A DNA stretch of 64,000 bases from Limnothrix sp. FACHB-406 (GTDB lineage: Bacteria; Cyanobacteriota; Cyanobacteriia; CACIAM-69d), in the NCBI RefSeq assembly GCF_014698235.1, contig NZ_JACJSP010000016.1, positions 40,214 through 104,213 of the forward strand. Reading direction: 5' to 3'. Below are positions 49,868-59,513 of the stretch, piece by piece (within the stretch, counting starts at the first letter, position 1; each line of letters starts with the position of its first letter). The position numbers and the translations under genes were made by a program. The notes under the pieces were generated by a model. The model made no database searches, was not told where the DNA came from, and was given only the letters and a program-made list of their open reading frames with translations.

Positions 49868-52800
49868 ATGCCTCTAAGCCTTGAATCTTCAATTGCAGCT
49901 TTCGGAAAAGCAGTTAAGGGCAAGCTTTCCAACCCAGCGACTAGTGGACAACCTGAAGATCAGCTCAGAGGCCCCTTTGAGCAATTATTAATAGATCTCG
50001 CTGAGTTGATCGGTCTCAAAAAGGGCGATGTGATCCCTGTCGGAGAATCAGCCATTGGGGATTTGAAAACCCGCCCCGATTATTCCGTTACTGTGCGGCG
50101 CGTTTTGGTGGGATTTATTGAACTCAAAGCCCCAGGAAAAGGGTCAGATCCCAGAAAGTTTAAGGATCGCCACGATAAGGCTCAATGGGAAAAACTAAAA
50201 GCACTTCCCAATCTGATTTATTCCGATGGCAATAGCTTTAGCCTCTGGCAAGATGGGGAATTAGTTGGCTCGATCGTTTCCTGCTCCGGAGACATTGCAA
50301 AGGCAGGACAACAATTAACTGCACCAGCGAGTCTCCTTGATTTATTTCGCCAATTCCTATTTTGGCAGGCAGTTCCACCGCGTAATGCAAAGGAATTGGC
50401 GGTTATCAGTGCGCGTCTTTGTCGGTTATTACGAGATGAGGTAGTCGAGCAATTAGCCTTGGGTTCCGAGGCACTGACAGCCCTTGCAGAAGATTGGCGA
50501 AAACTGTTATTTCCCGATGCAACGGACGAGAAATTTGCAGATGGTTATGCACAAGCAGTAACCTTTGGGTTGCTCATGGCTCGGGCTAATGGAATTGAAT
50601 TAGCTCAGGGACTCGATCGCGTTGCCATTACCCTCAAAACAAACCATTCGCTAATTGGTGCAGCGTTGCGATTATTAACGGAAACGTCTGAAAATCAGGC
50701 GACGCTTAAAACATCGCTGCGATCGCTTACTCAGGTTCTCGATGCTGTCGATTGGCCAACCATCAGCAAAGGTGATCCTGAAACCTGGCTTTACTTCTAT
50801 GAAGATTTTCTAGAAGTTTATGATAACGAGCTACGCAAACAAACTGGGTCATACTACACGCCGCCCATTGTGGTCGAAACGATGGTGCGGCTGGTGGATG
50901 ATCTCTTAAAAAGCCCCAATTTTGGTCTGCATTCGGGTTTAGCTTCACCATCCGTAACGGTCATCGATCCAGCAACGGGCACAGGAACCTATGCGCTGGG
51001 AATTCTCAAGCGCATTGCTGAATCAGTGCGCGAGAACGAAGGAGAAGGGGCGGTTCCCCAAGCGATTAATACAGCTCTGAAGCGATTGATTGCTTTTGAA
51101 GTGCAATTGGGGCCGTTTGCTGTGGCTCAATTGCGAATTTTAGCGGAAATTATTACGTTAACTGGTGATAGTCCGACCGAATCACTGCGAATGTTTGTGG
51201 CTGATACCTTGGCTGATCCTGAGGATGATGCCGGGTGGATCCCGCAACTGCTGGCCCCGATCGCCCAATCCCGCAAAGCCGCCAACCAGATCAAACGTAC
51301 AGAACCAATTACCGTTGTGATTGGCAATCCACCCTATAAGGAAAAAGCAAAAGGGCGTGGTGGTTGGGTCGAGTCTGGTAATTCTCAAACGGGAACCCTT
51401 GCACCGTTAAATGACTGGCAACCGCTGAAAGATTGGGGTGTAAGTGCCCATGCGAAGCACTTACGAAATTTGTATGTTTATTTTTGGCGCTGGGCTACTT
51501 GGAAAGTTTTTGACCACCACCCGGATAACAGTACGGGAATCGTTTGCTTTATCACTGTTTCCGGCTTTTTAAACGGGCCTGGTTTTCAGCGAATGCGGCA
51601 ATATTTGCGGGAAGCCTGCGATCGCATCTGGGTAATTGACTGCTCTCCCGAAGGGCATCAACCGGATGTCAACACGCGACTGTTTCAAGGTGTTCAGCAG
51701 CCTGTTTGTATCGTTCTAGCGAGTCGTTCTAAGCAGCAGAAAGCAAATGAGCTGGCGACTGTAAAATTTCGGACACTACCGATCGGATTGCGAGATCAAA
51801 AGTTTACTGAATTGAGCCAAATTACTCTTGATGGGTCTGGTTGGCTCGACTGTCGCTTGGATACAGACTGTTCACAATCGGGCAGTCGATCGCCCTTCGC
51901 TCCTGGCTCAACGGGTGCTTGGTCAACCTATCCTTGCCTACAGGACTTTTTTAACTACAACGGCTCGGGCGTGATGCCAGGTCGTACCTGGGTGATTGCA
52001 CCTGATGTTGAATCATTAAGTCAACGCTGGCAAACCCTAGTCAAGGCTCCCAGTCATCAAAAAGAACTGCTTTTTCATCCTCATCTCAGAAAAGGCAAGC
52101 CGGGTGACAAACACTCAGCAAAGATCATCAGTCAGCCTTTAGCCGGTCAACCCCAACGCTTAATACCGGTGGCAAATGATACTCAATCAGTTTTACTACC
52201 AGTTGGGTATGCCTATCGATCATTTGATCGCCAATGGATTATTCCTGATAATCGATTAATCAATCAACCGAATCCAACCATTTGGCAGTGGCACTCAGAC
52301 CATCAGATTTATCTAACTGCTGTCAATCGAACTTCCCCGACCACCGGCCCGGGACTGACGTTTACCGCACTTATCCCAGACTTAGATCACTACAATGCTC
52401 GTGGTGGCAGAGTTTTTCCATTATGGGTTGACTCAGAGGCTCAAGTTTCCAACTTTAAACCTGAATTTTTAGACTGTTTAAGTCACACTTACAATCAGCT
52501 TTTTAGCCCAGAGTTACTGTTGGCATATTTAGCAGCGATCGCTGCCCATTCAGGTTTTACAAAACGCTTTAAAACAGAGCTGAAAACACCAGGTATTCGG
52601 ATTCCATTGACAGCCGATCCCAATTTATTCGCTGAGGCGGTGGAAATCGGGCGACAGGTTCTGTGGCTGCATACCTTTGGCGACCGCTGTGCTGACCCAA
52701 GCCAGGGCCGGCCGCCGGGGCCGCCGCGTCTGCCGAGCGATCGCCGCCCGACGATTCCCAAGGGGGGCACAATTCCGGCTGATCCTGACCGAATGCCAGA

Positions 52801-53215
52801 CACCATTAGCCACAATGCCAACCTGAATCGACTCCATGTGGGCGATGGCTATATCGACAACGTGTCCGCTGCGGTTTGGAATTATGAGGTTTCTGGTAAA
52901 CCGGTGATTCTGCATTGGTTCAGCTATCGCAAGCGAGATCGCAGCCGTCCCCTATTGGGTGATCGCCGTCCCCCCTCTCCCTTGAGCGAGATCCAACCCG
53001 ATCACTGGCTGCCTGAGTACACCACGGAGTTACTGAACCTGTTGAATGTGCTGGGCTGGCTGGTGGAGTTGGAACCCCAACAGGCGGAATTACTTGATCG
53101 GATTTGCCAGGGGGCCACGTTATCTCGGCAGCAACTCATCAAGGCAAACGCTCTGACTGAAACGGTGGTTAAGAGCAAGTCTGCTGTGAGTCCCGGTCAA
53201 ATTCCGTTACTTTGA
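49868..53215 (+). CDS. Type ISP-like restriction-modification enzyme
   Basis: 1115 aa single-chain enzyme. The N-terminus has a PD-(D/E)xK-type nuclease site (RPDYSVTVRRVLVGFIELKAPG, with D and ExK). A helical region follows. The N6-adenine methyltransferase core (about 310-500) has motif I VIDPATGTGTYALGIL and catalytic NPPY in VVIGNPPYKEKAKGRGG. The rest is a type ISP C-terminal specificity region with RPPGPPRLPSD, NVSAAVWNYEVSGKPVL-like and LPEYTTELLNLLNVLG. Classical type ISP enzymes such as LlaGI also contain a helicase of about 500 residues, which is absent here. It should methylate and cut invading DNA; the recognition site is unknown. Confidence 0.88.
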   Translation: MPLSLESSIAAFGKAVKGKLSNPATSGQPEDQLRGPFEQLLIDLAELIGLKKGDVIPVGESAIGDLKTRPDYSVTVRRVLVGFIELKAPGKGSDPRKFKDRHDKAQWEKLKALPNLIYSDGNSFSLWQDGELVGSIVSCSGDIAKAGQQLTAPASLLDLFRQFLFWQAVPPRNAKELAVISARLCRLLRDEVVEQLALGSEALTALAEDWRKLLFPDATDEKFADGYAQAVTFGLLMARANGIELAQGLDRVAITLKTNHSLIGAALRLLTETSENQATLKTSLRSLTQVLDAVDWPTISKGDPETWLYFYEDFLEVYDNELRKQTGSYYTPPIVVETMVRLVDDLLKSPNFGLHSGLASPSVTVIDPATGTGTYALGILKRIAESVRENEGEGAVPQAINTALKRLIAFEVQLGPFAVAQLRILAEIITLTGDSPTESLRMFVADTLADPEDDAGWIPQLLAPIAQSRKAANQIKRTEPITVVIGNPPYKEKAKGRGGWVESGNSQTGTLAPLNDWQPLKDWGVSAHAKHLRNLYVYFWRWATWKVFDHHPDNSTGIVCFITVSGFLNGPGFQRMRQYLREACDRIWVIDCSPEGHQPDVNTRLFQGVQQPVCIVLASRSKQQKANELATVKFRTLPIGLRDQKFTELSQITLDGSGWLDCRLDTDCSQSGSRSPFAPGSTGAWSTYPCLQDFFNYNGSGVMPGRTWVIAPDVESLSQRWQTLVKAPSHQKELLFHPHLRKGKPGDKHSAKIISQPLAGQPQRLIPVANDTQSVLLPVGYAYRSFDRQWIIPDNRLINQPNPTIWQWHSDHQIYLTAVNRTSPTTGPGLTFTALIPDLDHYNARGGRVFPLWVDSEAQVSNFKPEFLDCLSHTYNQLFSPELLLAYLAAIAAHSGFTKRFKTELKTPGIRIPLTADPNLFAEAVEIGRQVLWLHTFGDRCADPSQGRPPGPPRLPSDRRPTIPKGGTIPADPDRMPDTISHNANLNRLHVGDGYIDNVSAAVWNYEVSGKPVILHWFSYRKRDRSRPLLGDRRPPSPLSEIQPDHWLPEYTTELLNLLNVLGWLVELEPQQAELLDRICQGATLSRQQLIKANALTETVVKSKSAVSPGQIPLL

Positions 53216-53304
53216 AGTCTAGTTCTTAGCAATCTCTAGGTAAGCTCAACAGGTTGCGAACACAGATGTCCAAACGGTTCATGACGGCTCATGAATGCCA
53301 GATA

Positions 53305-53337
53305 GGATGACGGTTTAGATGGCACTGACCGTCATCC
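53305..53337 (+). terminator. Hairpin behind the restriction-modification gene
   Basis: GGATGACGGT (53305-53314) is exactly inverted as ACCGTCATCC (53328-53337), a 10-bp stem with a 13-base loop about 90 bases after the stop. There is no T run. Confidence 0.55.
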
Positions 53338-53467
53338 CTCAATGCAGAATCAAATTGAGTAGCCAGGTCGCTCGATTCTTCACCTCCCGATCGCCCGTTG
53401 GGATCATCCCCATCACCGAGGGCTGCCGGGCGATCGCACGAGGAGTTTTCCGAGAATCGCAGGGGCC

Positions 53468-53752
53468 CTAAGCCTGGCTACTGACCATCGAGAAAGGGCG
53501 ATCGCTCGGGGCCGCCTCCTCTGCTTCATCGAAAATGGTCAAATCCGTGGGTTTGCAGCGGGCTACCTTCACCGCAATGCCCTGTGCTCCTTCGATTTCC
53601 AAATCTTCCACATAACCGGCCACCGATGCTTTGGCTGTGGACTCCAAGCTAAAGGGACCAAAGTAGTAGGTGCACCGAGGAACCTGGGTCGTGATTTCGA
53701 CCCAATAGGCCAGGCCCAGGGCATTCATTAAACGGGCAGAGAAGTCTTTCAT
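53468..53752 (-). CDS. DUF1816 family protein
   Basis: 94 aa. YWVEITTQVPRCTYYFGPF and GYVEDLEIEGAQGIAVKVARCKP are the DUF1816 signature, a cyanobacterial family of about 90-105 aa related in sequence to small phycobilisome-linker-like (CpcD-type) domains. No function is established. The start is fixed by the ATG at 53752. Confidence 0.88.
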   Translation of the reverse strand: MKDFSARLMNALGLAYWVEITTQVPRCTYYFGPFSLESTAKASVAGYVEDLEIEGAQGIAVKVARCKPTDLTIFDEAEEAAPSDRPFSMVSSQA

Positions 53753-53764
53753 AGGCGCTGTGGC

Positions 53765-54112
53765 TTGCGGGCGCTATTCAAAGTCAATTGCTATGGATAT
53801 ACGGGAAAGACGCGGACTGCAACAGACGACACTCCGGTCAGTGTGGAGGAATGTGGCTTTGAGGAAAGCGCAATAGGATACAGAATCACGCTCGATGGGG
53901 GCAGTCACATCGAAACGGTTGGTCTCTCGATCGAGATCTTTACACTTCGTTATACTCTGCTTAGCCCATTTTTCCAAGCACTGTCCGAAGGAAAGTTATG
54001 GCGATTCGTCAAGGAAATGGGGATCAGTAAAGACTGGAGGGCGATCCCGGCTGATCCGGTGATGACTCCGGTTGCTAAGCTCCTGCAGCGTAGCAAAGAT
54101 TTTTGGTACTGA
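53765..54112 (+). CDS. Possible hypothetical protein, atypical codon use
   Basis: A 115-codon open frame that begins with TTG (GTG within is another option) and has no clear ribosome site. Codon use and the rarity of CGATCG differ from the neighbours. The sequence is protein-like (acid/hydrophobic alternation, Trp-rich end RAIPADPVMTPVAKLLQRSK). It may be a transferred gene or the 3' part of one whose start is lost. No family is recognised. Confidence 0.38.
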   Translation: MRALFKVNCYGYTGKTRTATDDTPVSVEECGFEESAIGYRITLDGGSHIETVGLSIEIFTLRYTLLSPFFQALSEGKLWRFVKEMGISKDWRAIPADPVMTPVAKLLQRSKDFWY

Positions 54113-54268
54113 TCAAAAACTGGGTTTGGCGCTTCGTCCTTCTTGATTGGGTTAAAGACTGAGTTAGAGGCTGGGTTGAAGTGGGATCCATGGGGGCGAT
54201 CGCCCGGATGTCCGGTGGCGCTGGGTAATTGGATCCACAAACTTGCAACCTCTTAGCGTGGCCAATGG

Positions 54269-55738
54269 TTAAATTAAGGCGGCCCAGAGGGCTTGGAGCT
54301 TGAGTTGAATTTCGGCTAGCTCGCGCTCGGGGTCGGATCCGGCCACAATGCCCGCGCCCGCAAACAACCGGGCCCGATCGCCCTGGATTAGGGCCGATCG
54401 AATCCCCACCGCAAATTCCGCATTCCCCATTGGATCGAGCCAACCGATCGCCCCGGTATAGAGCGATCGCTCAAAGGGTTCGTAGCGATCGATGGCGGCA
54501 ATGGCGGCCGATCGGGACAAACCCGCCACGGCTGGGGTGGGGTGCAAGGCCGCCACCACATCCAATGGATCCACATTGCGTGGCAACCGGCCACAGATTG
54601 GCGTTTGCAGGTGTTGAATATTGCTCAATTTGCGCAGGCCAGGCTTGACGGCCACCTTGGGATGGGCCCCCAACTGGGCGAGGCGATCGGCAATGAAGTC
54701 CGCCACCAATCGGTGTTCGTGCAGTTCCTTGGGGTTGTTGAGCAGGCGATCGCCCCAGGCTCGATCGAGTTCCGGTGTGGTGCCGCGCGGAGCCGACCCA
54801 GCCAGGGCTTCCGTGGCAATCCGGCCGTGATCAATGGCCACCAAGCATTCAGGGCTGGCTCCCAAGAAGGTTTGCCCCCGATCGTTCCCCACCGCAAAGG
54901 TGTAGCAACCGGGGTGACGGTGGCGCAGGTTATGGAGCAACAGGGCCGGATCCAAGGGTTCCGGGGCTTGCCAGTCGATCGCCCGGGCCAGCACCACCTT
55001 GCAAAACTGCCGATCAGCAATATCTTTCAGGGCCGATCGAGCCGCCGCCAAAAAGGCCGGATCATCCGGCGCGGCCAGCTCCCACCCACCGGACTGGTAA
55101 CGGGCTGTCCTGGCAGTCAAGCTGGTGCTGCTGCTGCGCCACTGCAACAGTCGATCGAGCGGTTGCCACAGTTCCCCACAGAGCTGATCCAAATCGGTGC
55201 AACCATCCACCCAAGCATTGGCCGTGAATGTGGTGATGGGGCCCTGGGCGGTGGTGCGGCGAACCACTTGCCAGCGGGGTAAAAAAATCAACGCCTCCCC
55301 AAAGGGACTGCCCAGGTCTCGCGGTTCGTCAAGGAAGGGAAACGCACAAAGCAGCGAGGGAATCGATCGGGTCGAGGCCGGGCGATCGCCCTCGGCCATG
55401 CCATAGGCCCGCTCGCTCGCTCGCAACAGGCCGTGAATCTTTCGAGCAAAGGCCTTGGTTTTTGTGAACCGATCGCTTCCGGCCACCGCCAAGGCCACCG
55501 TGCGATCAAAGGCAGCAATTGCCGATCGACGATCGGGTTTTTCAAAATAAAAACTGAGGCAATCCGCCTGGGAAAACTCAGCAAAAACTTCCAGGGGATC
55601 GAGCGCCGGAATTTCAAAAGTTAAACGCACAATTTGCGATCGAAACGATCGCAAGAACTCGTCCCGAGCTGCCTCAAGTATGCAATAGAGGCGCGTTGGT
55701 GAGAGCAAATCTGTTTGCTGACCCAGTGCGCTTAACAT
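54269..55738 (-). CDS. menF: Isochorismate synthase
   Basis: 489 aa. MenF converts chorismate to isochorismate, the entry to phylloquinone (vitamin K1), the A1 cofactor of photosystem I. The chorismate-binding domain (about 240-489) shows GSAPRGTTPELDRAW, LLNNPKELHEHRLVADFI, ALHPTPAVAGLSRSAAIAAI, RSLYTGAIGWLDPMGNAEFA and FAGAGIVAGSDPERELAEI, with the Mg-binding acids in place. The N-terminal 230 residues are the usual variable part. It is divergent from menA, which starts 290 bases away. Confidence 0.94.
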   Translation of the reverse strand: MLSALGQQTDLLSPTRLYCILEAARDEFLRSFRSQIVRLTFEIPALDPLEVFAEFSQADCLSFYFEKPDRRSAIAAFDRTVALAVAGSDRFTKTKAFARKIHGLLRASERAYGMAEGDRPASTRSIPSLLCAFPFLDEPRDLGSPFGEALIFLPRWQVVRRTTAQGPITTFTANAWVDGCTDLDQLCGELWQPLDRLLQWRSSSTSLTARTARYQSGGWELAAPDDPAFLAAARSALKDIADRQFCKVVLARAIDWQAPEPLDPALLLHNLRHRHPGCYTFAVGNDRGQTFLGASPECLVAIDHGRIATEALAGSAPRGTTPELDRAWGDRLLNNPKELHEHRLVADFIADRLAQLGAHPKVAVKPGLRKLSNIQHLQTPICGRLPRNVDPLDVVAALHPTPAVAGLSRSAAIAAIDRYEPFERSLYTGAIGWLDPMGNAEFAVGIRSALIQGDRARLFAGAGIVAGSDPERELAEIQLKLQALWAALI

Positions 55739-56027
55739 TAGAATTCAGATTTGATTAAAGGCTGTAAAAAAAATTAATTATCGTCCGAACTGCCGCAATG
55801 CTTCGACTACTGGTTATCTTAATCGAGTTTCCTCAATAATACCCGCCCCCTAAGGCGCATCTGGTAAATTTGGCATGATTCAGCAGTCACCCGATCGCTC
55901 TGCCCGATCGCCCTGCTTGAACCGCGCCTGAATCCTGCCTGAACCCCCTTGGGCATTGGTGAGGCCGCTCTGGGCCTGTCGGCTGCCCAAGCCACCATCT
56001 ACCACCGTTGACTGTCGTGATCGCCCT

Positions 56028-56966
56028 ATGACTGCTCCCAGTCTTTCTGCCCCACCCAACAGCCCGCCCGAAGCGCCCTCCCGCCGTCAACTTTGGAAGG
56101 CGGCGATTAAACTGCCCATGTATACCGTGGCAGTGATGCCGATTCTATTGGGATCCGCCATCGCCGCCTTTGAAACCAAACGGCTGAATGGGGGAATTTT
56201 GGCCCTGTTTTTAGGGGCGGCCATTGCCATTATTGCTTGGTTGAATCTAACCAATGATGTGTTTGATTCTGATACGGGCATTGATGTGAATAAAGCCCAT
56301 TCCGTGGTGAATTTAACCGGTAACCGATCGCTGGTTTTTGCGATCGCTAATCTATTTTTAGTGGCTGGAATTGCATCCATTGGGGCGATCGCTTGGCTCC
56401 AACAGGATTGGACGGTTTTGGCAATCATTTTAGCCAGTTGTGTTTTGGGCTATAGCTATCAAGGGCCGCCCTTTCGCTTTGGCTATTTAGGGTTGGGAGA
56501 ACCCATCTGTTTTGTCACCTTTGGGCCCATGGCCCTGGCCGCTGCTTACTATAGCCAAACCCAAAGTTGGTCGCTGTTGAATTGGGGCGCGTCCGTCTTT
56601 ATGGGCATCACCACCAGCCTCATTTTGTTCTGTTCCCATTTCCATCAGGTGGCGGATGATTTGCGGGCGGGCAAACGATCGCCCGTGGCCCGGCTGGGCA
56701 CGGCTCGATCGGCCGCCCTGCTGCCCTGGTTTTGTGGCACAGCCTTTGGAGTAGTGGTGGCGGGAGTCCTGTGGGGGGCTTTCCCCCTTTGGACGTTGCT
56801 CACGGGTTTGAGCTTGCCGATCGCCCTGCATTTGTGTCGGCATGTGGGGCAACACCACGACCAGCCCGATCGGGTCAGCAACAGCAAATTCATCGCCGTC
56901 AAATTTCATTTTTGGAGCGGTTTAGCCCTCAGTGGCGGTTTTCTGTTGGGGGCTTGGTTACAGTAG
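56028..56966 (+). CDS. menA: 1,4-dihydroxy-2-naphthoate phytyltransferase
   Basis: 312 aa UbiA-family membrane prenyltransferase with about eight helices. The first Asp-rich prenyl-diphosphate site is NLTNDVFDSDTGIDVNKAHS, and the second lies in SHFHQVADDLRAGKRSPVARLG. MenA attaches phytyl to DHNA during phylloquinone synthesis. The ATG at 56028 opens MTAPSLSAPPN; in-frame codons upstream have no support. It is followed by menC after 36 bases, in one operon. Confidence 0.94.
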   Translation: MTAPSLSAPPNSPPEAPSRRQLWKAAIKLPMYTVAVMPILLGSAIAAFETKRLNGGILALFLGAAIAIIAWLNLTNDVFDSDTGIDVNKAHSVVNLTGNRSLVFAIANLFLVAGIASIGAIAWLQQDWTVLAIILASCVLGYSYQGPPFRFGYLGLGEPICFVTFGPMALAAAYYSQTQSWSLLNWGASVFMGITTSLILFCSHFHQVADDLRAGKRSPVARLGTARSAALLPWFCGTAFGVVVAGVLWGAFPLWTLLTGLSLPIALHLCRHVGQHHDQPDRVSNSKFIAVKFHFWSGLALSGGFLLGAWLQ

Positions 56967-57002
56967 TGGCCAACCCCCCGGCCTAAAATCAGGAGGAAAC
57001 TG

Positions 57003-57980
57003 GTGCGATCGAATCGCTTGAATGTGCAATTTCGATATTACGAACGCAACTTTGTGCGTCCGTTACAAACCAGCTATGGCAGTTGGGCCAAGCGCGAAGG
57101 AATTGTGGTGCGGCTGCGAGATGAAGCCGATCGATTCGGTTGGGGAGAAATCGCACCCTTGCCTTGGTTTGGCACTGAAACCCTGGAGCAGGCGATCACC
57201 TTTTTACGATCGCTGGATGGGGAAATTTCACCGGCTCAACTGTGGCAAATTCCAGACACTTTGCCCTGTTGTCAATTTGCCCTGGAATCGGCCTTCAAAA
57301 GCCTGGCCAACGATCGGGAACCGGCCCCCTTTACCCTCCCGCCCGATCGCTTGGCGGCCCTGTTACCGGCCGGTGAACGGGTGTTGAGCAGTTGGCAAAC
57401 TCCCTGGACAGCCGGCCATCGCACCTTCAAGTGGAAAATTGGCGTTTTTGCCAGCGAATTGGAATGGGGCTGGTTTGCACAATTGTTGGGGAACCTGCCG
57501 CCGGAAGGCCGGTTGCGACTGGATGCCAACGGGGCGCTCACGGAGGCCGCCTGTCGCGGCTGGCTGGAACGGTGCGACGGAGCGGGCGATCGGGTGGAAT
57601 TTTTGGAACAGCCCCTGGCCCAGGTGGCTCCCATGCAGGCGATCGCCCCCCATTTCCGCACCCCGATCGCCCTTGATGAATCGGTGACCCAGTTCAAACA
57701 CCTGCAAGCCGCCGTCCAAGGGGGCTGGCGCGGTTTGTTTGTTCTGAAACCCAGCATTGCCGGATTTCCCAGTCGCCTTCAGGCCACCATTCAAACCCGC
57801 GGCCTCGATTGCGTGTTTTCTTCGGTGTTTGAAAGTTTTGTGGGCCAAGGGGCTGCGCTGCGGTTGGCGGAAGTGGGGGCGCGGCCTGGGAGCGCAAGGG
57901 CCTTGGGCTTTGGGGTGGGCAGTTGGCTGGATCCCTTGCCCCCGCGCTGGTTGGAAGGCCTATGGAACCGGCGATCCTAA
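57003..57980 (+). CDS. menC: o-Succinylbenzoate synthase
   Basis: 325 aa enolase-superfamily enzyme that dehydrates SHCHC to o-succinylbenzoate. It starts at GTG, with AGGAGG seven bases upstream deciding the start. Active-site residues are the Lys pair of FKWKIG, metal ligands in RLDANGALTEAA, VEFLEQPL and IALDESV, and the second-half Lys in LFVLKPSIAG. Between menA and menE, with its stop inside the menE start region. Confidence 0.94.
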   Translation: MRSNRLNVQFRYYERNFVRPLQTSYGSWAKREGIVVRLRDEADRFGWGEIAPLPWFGTETLEQAITFLRSLDGEISPAQLWQIPDTLPCCQFALESAFKSLANDREPAPFTLPPDRLAALLPAGERVLSSWQTPWTAGHRTFKWKIGVFASELEWGWFAQLLGNLPPEGRLRLDANGALTEAACRGWLERCDGAGDRVEFLEQPLAQVAPMQAIAPHFRTPIALDESVTQFKHLQAAVQGGWRGLFVLKPSIAGFPSRLQATIQTRGLDCVFSSVFESFVGQGAALRLAEVGARPGSARALGFGVGSWLDPLPPRWLEGLWNRRS

Positions 57981-59395
57981 CGCCCGATTTGGCCTGGGCC
58001 GCGCCCGATCGCTGGTTGGCCACATTGCGCGATCGAACAGCGGCCGGCTGGCTGTGGGGCATTGAGGCCGAGGCGCTGCTGCGGGCCACGGAGGAACGAG
58101 CGGCGGCCCTGGCGCGATCGGGCTGCAAGGGAACCCAACGGCGAATTTTGCTGTTGGAATCGGAGCCATTGCCCTTTTTGGCGGGATTTTTCGCGGCCGT
58201 TGCCCAAGGCTGCTCCGTTTTTTTAGGTAATGCCCAATGGAGCACCGCTGAACGAACCCAGGTGCTGACTTGGTTGCAGCCCGATCGACTCTGGGAAAAC
58301 CAGGGCGAAACCATCCTAGATAAGCCCCCGGGCGATCGTGCTCCCTTGCCCCCGACGGCGGAACCTTGGATTGGGCTACCCACGGGCGGCACATCGGGCC
58401 AAATCCGCTTTGCACTGCACCAACCCCGATCGCTAGCCGCTTCCGTGGCCGGCTTTTGCGCTTATTTTGCGGAAGATTGGCCCGGCCCCCAAACCCACAG
58501 CACCCTTTGCACCTTGCCCCTGTGCCATGCCAGCGGGTTAATGCAGGTCTTGCGTTGCTTTTGGGGCGGCGGCCGGTTAGCCCTGGCTCCGATCGCCCAA
58601 GGATTGCGCTTGGGGTCGATCGGGTTTTTGTCCCTGGTTCCCACCCAGCTCCTGCGGCTGCTGGGGCCAGAAACCCCGTGGCTCCAGCAATTTCGCGTGA
58701 TTCTGTTGGGGGGCGCGCCCGCCTGGCCGGCCCTGCTGGATCAAGCCCAAGCGGTGGGGGTGCGGCTGGCTCCCACCTATGGCTCCACGGAAACCGCCTC
58801 CCAGGTGGCCACCCTGCGGCCCGCTGAATTTCTGGCCGGGGCCCGAGGGGCAGGACAGGTGTTGCCCCATGCGACGGTGGCGATCGAGTCAAACTGGGCC
58901 CACGATTCCCTTGGGAACAGCTCAACCCTTGGCCGAGTGGCGATCGCGGGGAATTCCTTGGCGGCCGGCTATCTGAGCGCCCCAGGGTTTACCCCTCTGG
59001 ACACCACTGCCACGGGGCAATTCCTGACGGATGATCTGGGCTATTTTGACGGGGCCCAACGGCTGCATTTGGTGGGCCGCGCCAGCCACAAAATTATCAC
59101 CGGGGGCGAAAATGTCTATCCCGCCGAGGTGGAAGCGGCCCTTTGGGAGACGGGATGGGTGGTTGATGTGGTGGTGTTGGGGTTGCCCGATCGGGAATGG
59201 GGACAGGCGATCGGGGCGGCCTATGTGCCGGTGAACGCCATGATCACGCCCAATCAACTGCGATCGGCCTTGGGCGATCGGCTCAGTCGCTACAAAATTC
59301 CCAAACGCTGGCTACCCCTAACCCAGATTCCCCGCAACGCCCAAGGCAAGGTCGATCGGCTGGCCTTAGCCGCTCAGTTTCGCCCATTCGGTTAA
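57962..59395 (+). CDS. menE: o-Succinylbenzoate-CoA ligase
   Basis: 477 aa acyl-adenylate-forming enzyme that activates o-succinylbenzoate with CoA. Motifs are the P-loop GLPTGGTSGQIRFALH, YGSTETASQVA, TDDLGYFDGAQRLHLVGRAS and GGENVYPAEVEAAL, with the C-terminal Lys in IPRNAQGKVDRLALA. The ATG at 57962 overlaps the menC end by 19 bases and has GGAAGG just upstream, pointing to translational coupling. Confidence 0.94.
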   Translation: MEPAILTPDLAWAAPDRWLATLRDRTAAGWLWGIEAEALLRATEERAAALARSGCKGTQRRILLLESEPLPFLAGFFAAVAQGCSVFLGNAQWSTAERTQVLTWLQPDRLWENQGETILDKPPGDRAPLPPTAEPWIGLPTGGTSGQIRFALHQPRSLAASVAGFCAYFAEDWPGPQTHSTLCTLPLCHASGLMQVLRCFWGGGRLALAPIAQGLRLGSIGFLSLVPTQLLRLLGPETPWLQQFRVILLGGAPAWPALLDQAQAVGVRLAPTYGSTETASQVATLRPAEFLAGARGAGQVLPHATVAIESNWAHDSLGNSSTLGRVAIAGNSLAAGYLSAPGFTPLDTTATGQFLTDDLGYFDGAQRLHLVGRASHKIITGGENVYPAEVEAALWETGWVVDVVVLGLPDREWGQAIGAAYVPVNAMITPNQLRSALGDRLSRYKIPKRWLPLTQIPRNAQGKVDRLALAAQFRPFG

Positions 59396-59513
59396 ACCAA
59401 GCCGGTGGACTCGCCTGCTCGCCACAGCCAAGGATAACCACGGGATTCAGGCGAATCAGAGAAATTTCGAGGAAGATGATTAATGAGCACTTAATCTTCC
59501 CCTTTTCCTGATC

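Noticed and set aside
52690..52800. GC-rich patch in the restriction-modification gene as a foreign insertion
   Set aside because: The encoded RPPGPPRLP segment resembles what is usual in type ISP C-terminal regions, so it is probably native to the family.
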